A DNA stretch of 64,000 bases, taken from Ruminococcus sp. Phil15 (lineage in GTDB: Bacteria; Bacillota; Clostridia; Oscillospirales; Ruminococcaceae). A program made the position numbers and the translations under genes. The stretch covers positions 5,573 through 69,572 of the forward strand of contig MSHC01000020.1 in the NCBI GenBank assembly GCA_001940995.1. Reading direction: 5' to 3'. The notes beneath the pieces were generated by a model. That model saw only the letters and a program-made list of their open reading frames with translations, searched no databases and was not told the DNA's origin. Below, piece after piece: positions 10,313 to 18,668 of the stretch (its first letter is position 1; each line of letters starts with the position of its first letter).

Positions 10313-11104
10313 ATGGGAATACTTCTCGGTGAAGAAGATAATACACCCGACTGGGATAAGGAAATAGCAAGGCTTACGGGAAATGCCGAAGCTGAGGAAA
10401 ATGAAGATGTTGCGGAGGAAACGGAAGAACCGGTTTCCTTTGAATCAGAGAAGGCGGAAAAACCGTTTCTGACGCTGCAATACGACATCACACCCGAAGA
10501 ATATCTTGAAGCCTACGACATAGTTTACAAAATGGACGTTATGACAAAGCTGCTTCTCCCGTCGCTGTTCACGGGTGCGGTAGGCATTGCACTGGCGACG
10601 CTTTCGATAATGGGCAAAATAAATATTATGTTTATTGCCCTGGGTGCGGTGCTTCTGGGAATGGCGGTGTCTATATATCTGATGCCGCGAAAAGCAAGGA
10701 AGATGTTTTATGAGTCCGTTAAGGCGCTAAAGGACGACAGGTACAAAATGAGCGTTTACAATATGCACCTTATTGCGGAAACCGTTATCCCCGACGAGGA
10801 TAAAAAGCTCGCCGAGGAGCTTTTCGAGGGAGATAAAGCGCAGGCTGAGAGCGACGGCGGTTTTGACAAAGAAAAGCTTCAGAAAATAGAGAAAACGGGC
10901 CTTTCTGTACAGCCTGAGCCTACAAGGGTAGAGTATCCTAAGGAGGATATGGCCGTGCGTGAAAACGACAGATTTTTTCTGCTTTTTATTGACAACACGA
11001 CCTGGTTTACGATACCCAAAAGGTGCCTTGCAGACGAGCAGATTTCAGTTTTCAGAGATAGGGTAGCTGTGAAAATGCCCGAGTACATAAATCTTGACGA
11101 TTAA
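10313..11104 (+). CDS. YcxB-like membrane protein between gyrB and gyrA
   Basis: This 263-residue protein is not a recognised enzyme. An acidic N-terminus (to about residue 45) is followed by two adjacent hydrophobic helices (about residues 80-122) and a C-terminal segment FFLLFIDNTTWFTIPKRCL that resembles the YcxB-like domain. That suggests a two-helix membrane protein with cytoplasmic ends. An acidic linker containing EGDKAQAESDGG separates helices and C-terminus. It has its own Shine-Dalgarno site and lies inside the gyrB-gyrA transcription unit, where many relatives have no gene. The family assignment is tentative and no function is known. Confidence 0.75.
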   Translation: MGILLGEEDNTPDWDKEIARLTGNAEAEENEDVAEETEEPVSFESEKAEKPFLTLQYDITPEEYLEAYDIVYKMDVMTKLLLPSLFTGAVGIALATLSIMGKINIMFIALGAVLLGMAVSIYLMPRKARKMFYESVKALKDDRYKMSVYNMHLIAETVIPDEDKKLAEELFEGDKAQAESDGGFDKEKLQKIEKTGLSVQPEPTRVEYPKEDMAVRENDRFFLLFIDNTTWFTIPKRCLADEQISVFRDRVAVKMPEYINLDD

Positions 11105-11132
11105 AAATCAACGGCAAAAATACATAAAAAAT

Positions 11133-11170
11133 AGGAGGACACGTTAATTAAAACGTGGTCAATTGAAATG
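11133..11170 (+). promoter_or_regulatory. gyrA ribosome-binding site with intervening hairpin
   Basis: The only strong Shine-Dalgarno site (AGGAGG, 11133-11138) is 29 nt from the gyrA ATG (11168), too far for normal initiation. Between them is an inverted repeat CACGTT/AACGTG (11140-11145 and 11152-11157) that could fold and bring the two closer. Alternatively, translation could begin at an in-frame ATT at 11147, 8 nt after the site. Confidence 0.5.
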
Positions 11171-13777
11171 GATAATTTTAACAACGAAATTGAAGAAACG
11201 TCAGCAGCTCTTCCGGAAGTTCAGCACGTTATAGAAACCGATATTGAAAAGGAAATGAAAACCTCGTTCCTTGCTTATTCTATGTCGGTAATTATTTCAA
11301 GAGCGCTTCCTGACGTAAGAGACGGCTTAAAGCCTGTTCACAGACGTATTCTTTACACGATGTTTGAGAACAACCTCACGCCTGATAAAGCTTACAGAAA
11401 GTGCGCCGACACGGTAGGTGCAGTGCTTGGTAGATACCACCCTCACGGCGACGCTTCCGTATATGACGCAATGGTAAGACTTGCGCAGGACTTCTCTCTG
11501 AGATATCCGCTTGTTGACGGACACGGAAACTTCGGTTCTATCGACCGTGACCCTCCTGCCGCTTACCGTTATACAGAGTCGAGAATGTCAAAGCTTGCGC
11601 TTGAAATGCTGTCTGACATCAACAAGGACACTGTAAACTTTGTACCTAACTACGACGACAGACTTCGTGAGCCTGAGGTATTACCGTCAAGGTTTCCGCA
11701 GATTTTGTGCAACGGCTCTGTCGGAATTGCGGTAGGTATGGCGACAAATATCCCTCCGCATAATTTAAGCGAGGTAATCGGCGCAATCGACCTGCTTATG
11801 GAAAATCCTGACGCATCGCTCTACGAGTTAATGGAGCATATCAAGGGTCCTGACTTCCCGACAGGCGGCATAATCATGGGCAGAAGCGGTATAAGAGCAG
11901 CCTACGGAACAGGCAGGGGCAAGATTATCCTGCGTTCAAACACCTCCTTTGAGGAAATCAAGGGCAGGCAGTGCATTATCGTCCACGAGATACCGTATAT
12001 GGTAAATAAGGCAGAGCTTATCAAGAGCATAGCCGAGCTGGTAAAGGACAAGCGTGTTGACGGCATACACGATATCCGTGACGAGTCGGATAAGGAAAAG
12101 CAGGTAAGAATCGTTATCGAGCTTAAAAAGGACGCTAATCAGCAGGTAGTATTAAACAAGCTTTTTGCTCTGACGCAGCTTCAGGACACAGTGGGCGTAA
12201 TTATGCTTGCTGTCGTAAACGGCGAGCCTAAGTGCCTTACGTTAAAGCAGGTTTTAGAGCATTACATCGACCACCAGATTGACGTTATTACAAGAAGAAC
12301 ACGCTTCGACCTTGAAAAGGCAAAGGCGAGAGCTCATATCTTGGAGGGTCTGATTGTCGCACTCGATAACATCGACGAGGCTATCAACATAATAAGAAGC
12401 TCAAAGACTACTATCGAAGCCAAGACAAGGCTTATGGATAGGTTTTCGCTCTCCGAATTGCAGGCCGACGCAATTGCCCAGATGCGACTTATTCAGTTGA
12501 CAGGTCTTGAAAGACAGAAAATCCGTGACGAAATGGCGGCTCTTGAGCTGAAGATTGCAGACTACGACGATATTCTTGCAAGACGTGAGAGAGTATGCGG
12601 GATTATCCGTGACGATTTGGCAGAGATAAAACGCAAGTACGGCGACGAAAGAAGAACTCAGATAGAGGACGTTAGCGGCGAGGTCGATATCGAGGACCTT
12701 ATCCCTGTTGAGGACGACGTTGTATGCTACACGAACAACGGCTATATAAAGCGTATGCCTGTTTCAGCATACAAGGCGCAGAACAGGGGCGGCAGAGGTA
12801 TCACCGGTATGAAGCAGCGTGAGGACGATTTCATTAAGGAAATGGCCGTCTGCTCGACCCACGATAATATCCTCTTTATCACCAACAAGGGAATTATGTA
12901 CAAGCTCAAGTGCTTTGAGATACCCGAGGGTTCGAGGACCTCGAAAGGCACTAACATAGTAAATCTTCTCCAGCTTTCGCAGGACGAGGAGCTTGCGGCA
13001 ATGATAAAGACAAGCGACTTTGACGAGGGCAAGTTTATCGTAATGGTAACGAGATACGGAAAGATCAAGAAAACTGCTCTCTCTGCGTACAAAAATGTAC
13101 GAAAGAACGGACTTATTGCAATCGGGCTTGACGAGGGCGACGAGATTATGGGCGTGAGAATGACAGGCGGCGGCGACGACCTTATCGTTGCAACGAAGAA
13201 CGGTATGGCGATAAGAATTTCCGAACAAAAGCTTCGTCCTATGTCAAGAATGGCGCACGGCGTGAGGGCAATCAAGCTCCGTGACGGAGACAGTGTTGTT
13301 TCTATGGCAAGGGCAAGAGAGGGTGCGACAGTCCTTACGGTTTCCGATAAGGGTCTTGGAAGAAGATGCTCCCTCGACGCATACGCAAGACAGGGCAGAG
13401 GCGGATTTGGCAGAAAGAACTACACCGTTTCCGAGGAAAAGGGCTATGTCTGCGGCATAAAGGTAGTTGACGAGGACGACGATATCATTATGATTTCGAC
13501 AGACGGAGTAGTTATTAGACTCCGTGCCGCCGACATCAGAGTTATGGGCAGATATGCAACAGGCGTAAGAATGATGAAGGTCAACGAGAATGAAAGAGTC
13601 GTTACGTTCACAAGAGCCGAGCATGACGATAATGCCGAGATAGCGCAAATCGAACAGCCGAGCGAGGAGGAGCTTGCACAGCAGGAAGCCCTCGCAAGAG
13701 AGGCAGAAAAAGCAGAGGCAGTCGAGATTGACGCAGAGGCGGAAATACTGCCGGACGACGAGGAAGCTGAGGAATAG
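11168..13777 (+). CDS. gyrA: DNA gyrase subunit A
   Basis: GyrA carries out DNA cleavage and rejoining in the gyrase heterotetramer. The 869-residue protein has the breakage-reunion domain with the active-site Tyr in [10 protein letters not shown], and a C-terminal beta-pinwheel with a divergent GyrA box (QNRGGRG). In the quinolone region the sequence is [11 protein letters not shown], so the position of E. coli Ser83 is Ala96 here, followed by Ser97. The last 45 residues are highly acidic. The start is uncertain because the Shine-Dalgarno site lies unusually far upstream. A strong terminator follows. Confidence 0.98.
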   Translation: MDNFNNEIEETSAALPEVQHVIETDIEKEMKTSFLAYSMSVIISRALPDVRDGLKPVHRRILYTMFENNLTPDKAYRKCADTVGAVLGRYHPHGDASVYDAMVRLAQDFSLRYPLVDGHGNFGSIDRDPPAAYRYTESRMSKLALEMLSDINKDTVNFVPNYDDRLREPEVLPSRFPQILCNGSVGIAVGMATNIPPHNLSEVIGAIDLLMENPDASLYELMEHIKGPDFPTGGIIMGRSGIRAAYGTGRGKIILRSNTSFEEIKGRQCIIVHEIPYMVNKAELIKSIAELVKDKRVDGIHDIRDESDKEKQVRIVIELKKDANQQVVLNKLFALTQLQDTVGVIMLAVVNGEPKCLTLKQVLEHYIDHQIDVITRRTRFDLEKAKARAHILEGLIVALDNIDEAINIIRSSKTTIEAKTRLMDRFSLSELQADAIAQMRLIQLTGLERQKIRDEMAALELKIADYDDILARRERVCGIIRDDLAEIKRKYGDERRTQIEDVSGEVDIEDLIPVEDDVVCYTNNGYIKRMPVSAYKAQNRGGRGITGMKQREDDFIKEMAVCSTHDNILFITNKGIMYKLKCFEIPEGSRTSKGTNIVNLLQLSQDEELAAMIKTSDFDEGKFIVMVTRYGKIKKTALSAYKNVRKNGLIAIGLDEGDEIMGVRMTGGGDDLIVATKNGMAIRISEQKLRPMSRMAHGVRAIKLRDGDSVVSMARAREGATVLTVSDKGLGRRCSLDAYARQGRGGFGRKNYTVSEEKGYVCGIKVVDEDDDIIMISTDGVVIRLRAADIRVMGRYATGVRMMKVNENERVVTFTRAEHDDNAEIAQIEQPSEEELAQQEALAREAEKAEAVEIDAEAEILPDDEEAEE

Positions 13778-13818
13778 GCTTTGCTGCTCATCAGAAACAT
13801 TTAAACAGCATAAAAATT

Positions 13819-13857
13819 CCTCCTGCGGTATTTATTTTGTACCGTAGGAGGTTTTTT
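13819..13857 (+). terminator. Terminator after gyrA
   Basis: A 12-bp stem (13819-13830 with 13840-13851, one G-U pair) is followed by six T residues. It closes the dnaA-to-gyrA block. Confidence 0.93.
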
Positions 13858-13919
13858 CTGTGTCCGTATAATTTTTGAATGTCCGCCCGACAAATCTGCG
13901 CAAAGCACGGTAAGCCTGC

Positions 13920-14336
13920 TTACTCACCCTGCGGAGAGGCATACGGGAAAACATCTTCTATGTAAAAAATATGGTATTTATCGGTTTTCTTTTCCCTCAT
14001 TTGGCTAAGAGAGTGATTTGAAAAGTGTCCCGCCCAATCAAAATCATATATGACGATAGCCGTGTTGATTCGGCGCTTGATTTTATCTGCAAATTTTGCT
14101 TTCAAGACTTCGATGATTTTTTCGCCGTAAGGGAAATCTCTGAATAATTCCTCGGCTGCGTTTGACTTTTTTTCAAAAAATCTTATTTCAACACACCCTG
14201 TGAAATCACCCTGAAGGTAAAGCTCCTCCATAAATCGTCTGGGCGCTCCGTCTATTATTTTCATGTAATCCTCAGCCGCTTGCTGCGATTCAAAAATTCC
14301 GCCGAAAACTGCGAGTATGTTTTTATCTCTGTCCAT
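13920..14336 (-). CDS. Imm22-like (DUF4284) protein
   Basis: The product is about 138 residues. Its beginning (NILAVFGGIFESQQAAEDYM) and its later NTAIVIYDFDWAG segment resemble the Imm22/DUF4284 family, whose members are predicted immunity proteins in polymorphic toxin loci. No toxin gene is adjacent, so it may be an orphan immunity gene or have another role. The ATG at 14336 has GGAGG 9 nt upstream; the seven-codon extension to 14357 has none. No signal peptide or membrane segment is seen. The family call is from memory of the pattern and is tentative. Confidence 0.6.
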   Translation of the reverse strand: MDRDKNILAVFGGIFESQQAAEDYMKIIDGAPRRFMEELYLQGDFTGCVEIRFFEKKSNAAEELFRDFPYGEKIIEVLKAKFADKIKRRINTAIVIYDFDWAGHFSNHSLSQMREKKTDKYHIFYIEDVFPYASPQGE

Positions 14337-14432
14337 TGTGTTATTCCTCCAAAGCACGGTTTGCCTGATAAATTGTACCGCAAAAATTCCGATTTTTCAA
14401 CCTGACCGTCTGGTATGACTTTTATAAAAAAT

Positions 14433-14457
14433 CGTCGCAAACGATACACAACCTGCG
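14433..14457. repeat. Duplicate of the tRNA terminator core
   Basis: These 25 bases are identical at 24 positions to 14644-14668, the core of the terminator of tRNA-Pro. Here the long flanking arm of the hairpin is missing, so it looks like a decayed copy. The rest of 14337-14640 shows no convincing gene. Confidence 0.7.
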
Positions 14458-14640
14458 GAGATTGAAAGAGGCGTCGGAAATAAAGGTGTTGTGAAAAATA
14501 CTGCTTTTGTATTTTTTTCGCAATACATTGCATTAAGGCTGTTATGGCATATCGGCGGCAGGGAGGCAATACATATTCGCTGTTCACCGATACATCTTAT
14601 CTTTTCAAAACCCAAAATTCACGGTCGGGTAAATAGAAAA

Positions 14641-14676
14641 ACGTCGTCGCAAACGATACACAGCCTGCGACGACGT
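14641..14676 (-). terminator. Terminator of tRNA-Pro
   Basis: Perfect 11-bp arms (14641-14651 and 14666-14676) directly abut the tRNA 3' end. On the minus strand they are followed by a T-rich run (TTTTTCTATTT). The arm shares its last base with the encoded CCA. Confidence 0.88.
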
Positions 14677-14752
14677 GGTCGGAGTAGCGGGATTTGAACC
14701 CACGGCCTCTACCACCCCAAGGTAGCGCGCTACCAATCTGCGCCATACCCCG
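14676..14752 (-). tRNA. tRNA-Pro (anticodon GGG)
   Basis: The 77-nt sequence read on the minus strand starts CGGGGTA and ends TACTCCG-A-CCA. It folds into a cloverleaf: 7-bp acceptor stem with one G-U pair, GCGC D stem, anticodon stem CTACC/GGTAG with loop TTGGGGT (anticodon GGG, reading CCC/CCU), and T stem GTGGG/CCCGC with TTCAAAT loop. CCA is encoded. Confidence 0.96.
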
Positions 14753-14768
14753 ACGTTACTACTTTTAT

Positions 14769-14797
14769 AGTATATCACATTTATCTCAATTTTGCAA
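14769..14797 (-). promoter_or_regulatory. Promoter of tRNA-Pro
   Basis: On the minus strand TTGCAA, a 17-bp spacer and TATACT with an extended TG element lie 17 bp ahead of the tRNA 5' end. Confidence 0.75.
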
Positions 14798-14922
14798 GTT
14801 GTTTTTTGCAAAGATTTACCGTCATTTTCAATTATTCCTTTTTCCCCCTTTATTTTTCCAAAAAAGTATGGTACAATATATTGTGAATGTGAAAACCTGT
14901 ATCTTTTGAGGAGAAAATGCTT

Positions 14923-17403
14923 ATGGAAACCACACTACCGACACTCAGGAAGCAGAAAGAACGCTATCTTTTTGTCTTTCTTGCGTCTTTTATAACGCTG
15001 GCTGTTATATTCCTGCCGATACTTATTTATAACAAGGGATACCTTTTATACTACGGCGACTTCAACTCTCAGCAGCTCATGTTCTACGAGCACGTCCACG
15101 ATTTCGTTAGGGAAAACGGCTTTGGCTGGGACTGGGGTACAGACCTTGGCTCAGACATAATCGGCGCATACTCGTTTTACGTTTACGGAAGCCCGTTTTT
15201 CTGGCTGACGATTCCGTTTTCGTCGGGAGCCGTTGTGTATCTTATCCCGTGGCTTTTATGCTTAAAGACCGCTGTTGCGGCAGTCACGAGCTATGCATTT
15301 ATAAGACGTTTTGTAAAATCGCCTGATGCGGCTGCGATAGGCTCTTTGCTCTACGCATTTTCAGGCGCACAGATTTATAACCTTTTCTTCAACCATTTCC
15401 ACGACTTCACGGCGTTCTTCCCGCTTATTCTGCTGGGACTTGAAATGCGTGTGCAGGACAACAAGAAAGGATATTTTGCTTTATCTGTAGCACTGCTTGC
15501 GATAGTGAGCTATTTCTTCTTTGCGGAAACCGTCATCTTTACTCTTTTGTATTTCTTCATAAGATGCACGGACAAGAACTTCAAGCTTACCGTAAAGAAA
15601 TTTTTCGGACTTGCGACGGAAGCCATTCTGGGAGTGCTTATGTCGGCGGTCGTGTTTATGCCTGCCGCTCTCGCAGTTCTTGCAAACCCAAGGCTATCAA
15701 GCACTCTTTCAGGGCTTGATATGGTCGTGTACGGCGATTCAAGGCGGCTTTACCGCATACTCTGGAGTCTGTTTATGTTCCCGGATATGCCGGCGAGGGC
15801 GAATATCTTTACCGCAGATACGGCACGCTGGGCGTCGATTGCCGCATACCTGCCTATGTTCTCTATGGCAGGAGTTGTAGCATATTTCAGAGAGCATAAG
15901 AAAAAGAGCTGGGCAAAGAAGCTTTCGGTTGCCTGCCTTATCTGCGCATTAGTGCCGATACTCAACAGCGCATTCAACCTATTTAACGGCAGCTACTACG
16001 CAAGATGGTTCTTTATGCCTGTGCTTATCATGGCGCTCATCACAGCCGTTGCGGTTGACGGTAAAAATATCTCTATGCAAAAGGGCGTGAAGCCTGTTGC
16101 GATAATTTTAGTTATATTCGCATCGCTGTTTATGCTCCCTGTCATAAATTCAAAGACGGGAGAAGTAACTGTCGGCAAGGTTGCAAAATATCCCGATTTG
16201 GCGGCTATCCAGATAGCAGGCACGCTTCTGCTTTTCGCAATGCTTGTCTTTGCCGTGTATTTTATCCCGAACAAGAAAACCGCACTCAAGAGGCTTCTGC
16301 CTATGACGGTAGCGGCGGTATTCGTCGCAAGCGCCGCACTTTTATGGTACGGGATTGTGCAGGGTCCGTACCAGGACTACTACATCGAGCATGCTATCAA
16401 GGGAGAGATAGACCTTCCGAAGCAGGAGGGCGAGTTTTATAGGATTGACACCAGCGAGAATGTCGATAACTGGTGTATGTTCTGGGGATATTCGTCAATG
16501 AGATGCTTCCAGAGTACCGTTTCCCCGTCGATTATGACCTTCTACGAGGACACAATGGGCGTTGAGAGAAACGTTGCGACGAGAGCCGAACCGAGATATT
16601 ACGGCTTGAGAGAGCTTCTCTCGGTAAAATATTACCTGCTTGAAAAGAACGATAAGACAGAGCCGCCGGGCAATCCCGTTGACGGCTTTGACTACATCGA
16701 CGAGCAGAACGATTTTTATATCTACGAAAACAAATACTACATTCCTATGGGCTTTGCATACGATAAATATGTAAATATCGAGGACGTCGAGAACCTTTCA
16801 ACGGCTCAGAAAACTGCGCTTTCCGTCCGTGCCGTGTTCCTGACAGAGGAGCAGATCGAAAGATACTCCGACATTATGACCGACATAGGTGAGATGTATT
16901 CTTCACCAAGGGCGGACGTGTATACCGAGGCGCAGCACAAGGCGGAGAAATCCTGCTATTATTTCAAAGAGTCAAGCCGTGGCTTTGAGGCTAAGATAAA
17001 TCTTGAAAAGGAAAGTCTGGTGTTCTTCAGCGTGCCTTACGACGAGGGCTTCACAGCTTATGTCAACGGCAGGAGAACGCCCATAGAGAACGTGTTCGGC
17101 GGACTTTCCGCAATAAGAGTGCCGGCAGGCGACTGCGATATTACCTTTGAATACGAAACAGTCGGACTTAAAGAGGGCCTTATTATCTCAGTCATCGGAC
17201 TTGTGCTGTTCATTTTCTATATGATGCTCTGGAGCAGATTTGACAGAGATAAAGCTTGCGACGGCAGGGTATACGACTACGAGAGCGTAAGCGACCTTAC
17301 AGACGAGGAGGCGGAGAAGCTCTACTGCGGCGACGACCTCTTTGAGCTTTCTGCGGCAGGCAGGGAGAATACAGACAGCAGTGAAAAGGAGAATGAGGAA
17401 TAA
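14923..17403 (+). CDS. YfhO family multi-spanning membrane protein
   Basis: This protein of about 826 residues has a dozen or more hydrophobic helices and matches the YfhO family, a GT-C-like fold implicated in glycosylating lipoteichoic acid or other surface polymers. The family N-terminus is recognisable (YYGDFNSQQLMFYEHVHDF, then WDWGTDLGSD). The second half contains an extracytoplasmic region (residues about 490-740) before a last helix and an acidic cytoplasmic tail. Of two nearby ATGs (14917 and 14923), the second is better spaced from GAGGAG. A TACAAT -10 with TG extension at 14872-14877 may drive it. Its stop overlaps the next start. The substrate is unknown. Confidence 0.85.
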   Translation: METTLPTLRKQKERYLFVFLASFITLAVIFLPILIYNKGYLLYYGDFNSQQLMFYEHVHDFVRENGFGWDWGTDLGSDIIGAYSFYVYGSPFFWLTIPFSSGAVVYLIPWLLCLKTAVAAVTSYAFIRRFVKSPDAAAIGSLLYAFSGAQIYNLFFNHFHDFTAFFPLILLGLEMRVQDNKKGYFALSVALLAIVSYFFFAETVIFTLLYFFIRCTDKNFKLTVKKFFGLATEAILGVLMSAVVFMPAALAVLANPRLSSTLSGLDMVVYGDSRRLYRILWSLFMFPDMPARANIFTADTARWASIAAYLPMFSMAGVVAYFREHKKKSWAKKLSVACLICALVPILNSAFNLFNGSYYARWFFMPVLIMALITAVAVDGKNISMQKGVKPVAIILVIFASLFMLPVINSKTGEVTVGKVAKYPDLAAIQIAGTLLLFAMLVFAVYFIPNKKTALKRLLPMTVAAVFVASAALLWYGIVQGPYQDYYIEHAIKGEIDLPKQEGEFYRIDTSENVDNWCMFWGYSSMRCFQSTVSPSIMTFYEDTMGVERNVATRAEPRYYGLRELLSVKYYLLEKNDKTEPPGNPVDGFDYIDEQNDFYIYENKYYIPMGFAYDKYVNIEDVENLSTAQKTALSVRAVFLTEEQIERYSDIMTDIGEMYSSPRADVYTEAQHKAEKSCYYFKESSRGFEAKINLEKESLVFFSVPYDEGFTAYVNGRRTPIENVFGGLSAIRVPAGDCDITFEYETVGLKEGLIISVIGLVLFIFYMMLWSRFDRDKACDGRVYDYESVSDLTDEEAEKLYCGDDLFELSAAGRENTDSSEKENEE

Positions 17404-17948
17404 TGCACCTTTCGGAAACAAAGACAGGCTCGGAAACAATCTATGACGGCAGGATCATGACCGTCACAAGAGATACAGTCGTTCTGGAAAACGGAGAGCA
17501 GGCTGTAAGAGAGGTAGTGCACCACTCGGGCGGCGTGTGCGTTGTTCCGCTTACCGACAAAAACGAGGTCATACTGGTAAAGCAGTTCCGCTACCCGTTT
17601 GCCGATGTGCTGACCGAAGTGCCTGCAGGCAAGAGGGAAAAGGGCGAGGACCCGCTGGAGTGCGGAATAAGGGAGCTTAAAGAGGAGGTCGGCGCTACAG
17701 CCGACAGAGTTATTCCGCTCGGCAAGCTCTATCCGACTGTTGCATACGATACGGAGGTCATCTATATGTATCTTGCAACGGGGCTTCGTTTTGCAGAGCA
17801 GGATTTGGACGAGGACGAGTTTTTAGATGTCATAAAAATGCCGATCGAGGATGCCGTAAGGCTCGTTATGGAGGACAAAATTCCCGACTCCAAGACCCAG
17901 CTTGCGCTTCTCAAGACCTATGCGCTGCTTAAAGACGGCAGGCTATAA
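17403..17948 (+). CDS. nudF: NUDIX hydrolase, ADP-ribose pyrophosphatase type
   Basis: The 181-residue protein has a full NUDIX box (G-KREKG-E-DPLECGI-RE-LKEE-VG) near residues 76-98, which binds the metal and catalyses hydrolysis. The beta-rich N-terminus and the VTRDTVVLENG, VVHHSGGVCVVPL and LVKQFRYP segments are typical of ADP-ribose pyrophosphatases, which split ADP-ribose into AMP and ribose 5-phosphate. Its ATG overlaps the stop of the YfhO gene (TAATG), so the two are probably co-translated. The substrate is inferred from the family. Confidence 0.9.
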   Translation: MHLSETKTGSETIYDGRIMTVTRDTVVLENGEQAVREVVHHSGGVCVVPLTDKNEVILVKQFRYPFADVLTEVPAGKREKGEDPLECGIRELKEEVGATADRVIPLGKLYPTVAYDTEVIYMYLATGLRFAEQDLDEDEFLDVIKMPIEDAVRLVMEDKIPDSKTQLALLKTYALLKDGRL

Positions 17949-18026
17949 TATACCGAAAACCGAATAATGACACAAAGGGCTGATTTAAAAATTAGCCCGT
18001 GTTGTCGTTTAGAAAGGACATACAGA

Positions 18027-18653
18027 ATGAACATTTTTGAAAAGCTGAAGGAGCTTTCTAAGGAAAACGAATTACCGAAGGGCAGGATAGAATATATTAT
18101 AGCAGGGCTTGGAAATCCCGGTATACAGTATGAAAACACACGCCACAACGCAGGCTTTATCACGGTAGACGCCCTTGCGAAAAAGCACTCGTTTACGGTA
18201 GACCGCCACAAGTTCAAGTCGATGTACTGCGATACTGTTATAAACGGCAAGCGATGCCTTGTTATGAAGCCGACAACCTATATGAACAACAGCGGCGAGG
18301 CGATAGAGGAAGCTATGAGCTTTTACAAGATCCCACCCGAAAGGCTTATAGTTATCTACGACGATATTTCCTTAGAGCCGTCAAAGCTCCGCATCCGCAG
18401 AAAAGGCTCGCACGGAGGACACAACGGCATAAAGAGCATTGTCGCTCTGTGCGGTTCGGAGAATTTCCCGCGCATTAAAATCGGCGTCGGAAAAAAGCCG
18501 CACCCCGATTACGATTTAGCGGACTGGGTGCTTTCCAAGTTTTCCGACAGCGAAATGAAGCTTATTTCGGAAGCCGCCGACAAGGCTTGCGAGTGTATTG
18601 GGCTTATTGTATCGGGAAAAATCGACGAGGCGATGAACAGGTTCAACTCATAA
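18027..18653 (+). CDS. pth: Peptidyl-tRNA hydrolase
   Basis: Pth releases peptides from peptidyl-tRNAs that fall off ribosomes. The product of 208 residues has the GLGNPGIQYENTRHNAGF signature with catalytic His40, the MKPTTYMNNSG motif and GSHGGHNGIKS. About 24 residues precede the usual N-terminus (MKLIVGLGNPG in most relatives). The ATG at 18027 has an AAAGGA site upstream; the frame stays open to 17967 without one. It precedes mfd, the common Firmicute order. Confidence 0.96.
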   Translation: MNIFEKLKELSKENELPKGRIEYIIAGLGNPGIQYENTRHNAGFITVDALAKKHSFTVDRHKFKSMYCDTVINGKRCLVMKPTTYMNNSGEAIEEAMSFYKIPPERLIVIYDDISLEPSKLRIRRKGSHGGHNGIKSIVALCGSENFPRIKIGVGKKPHPDYDLADWVLSKFSDSEMKLISEAADKACECIGLIVSGKIDEAMNRFNS

Positions 18654-18668
18654 TATTAAGGTGCATTT

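Noticed and set aside
14397..14615. Overlapping short frames between the Imm22-like gene and tRNA-Pro
   Set aside because: They share no similarity with known proteins and none has a good ribosome site.
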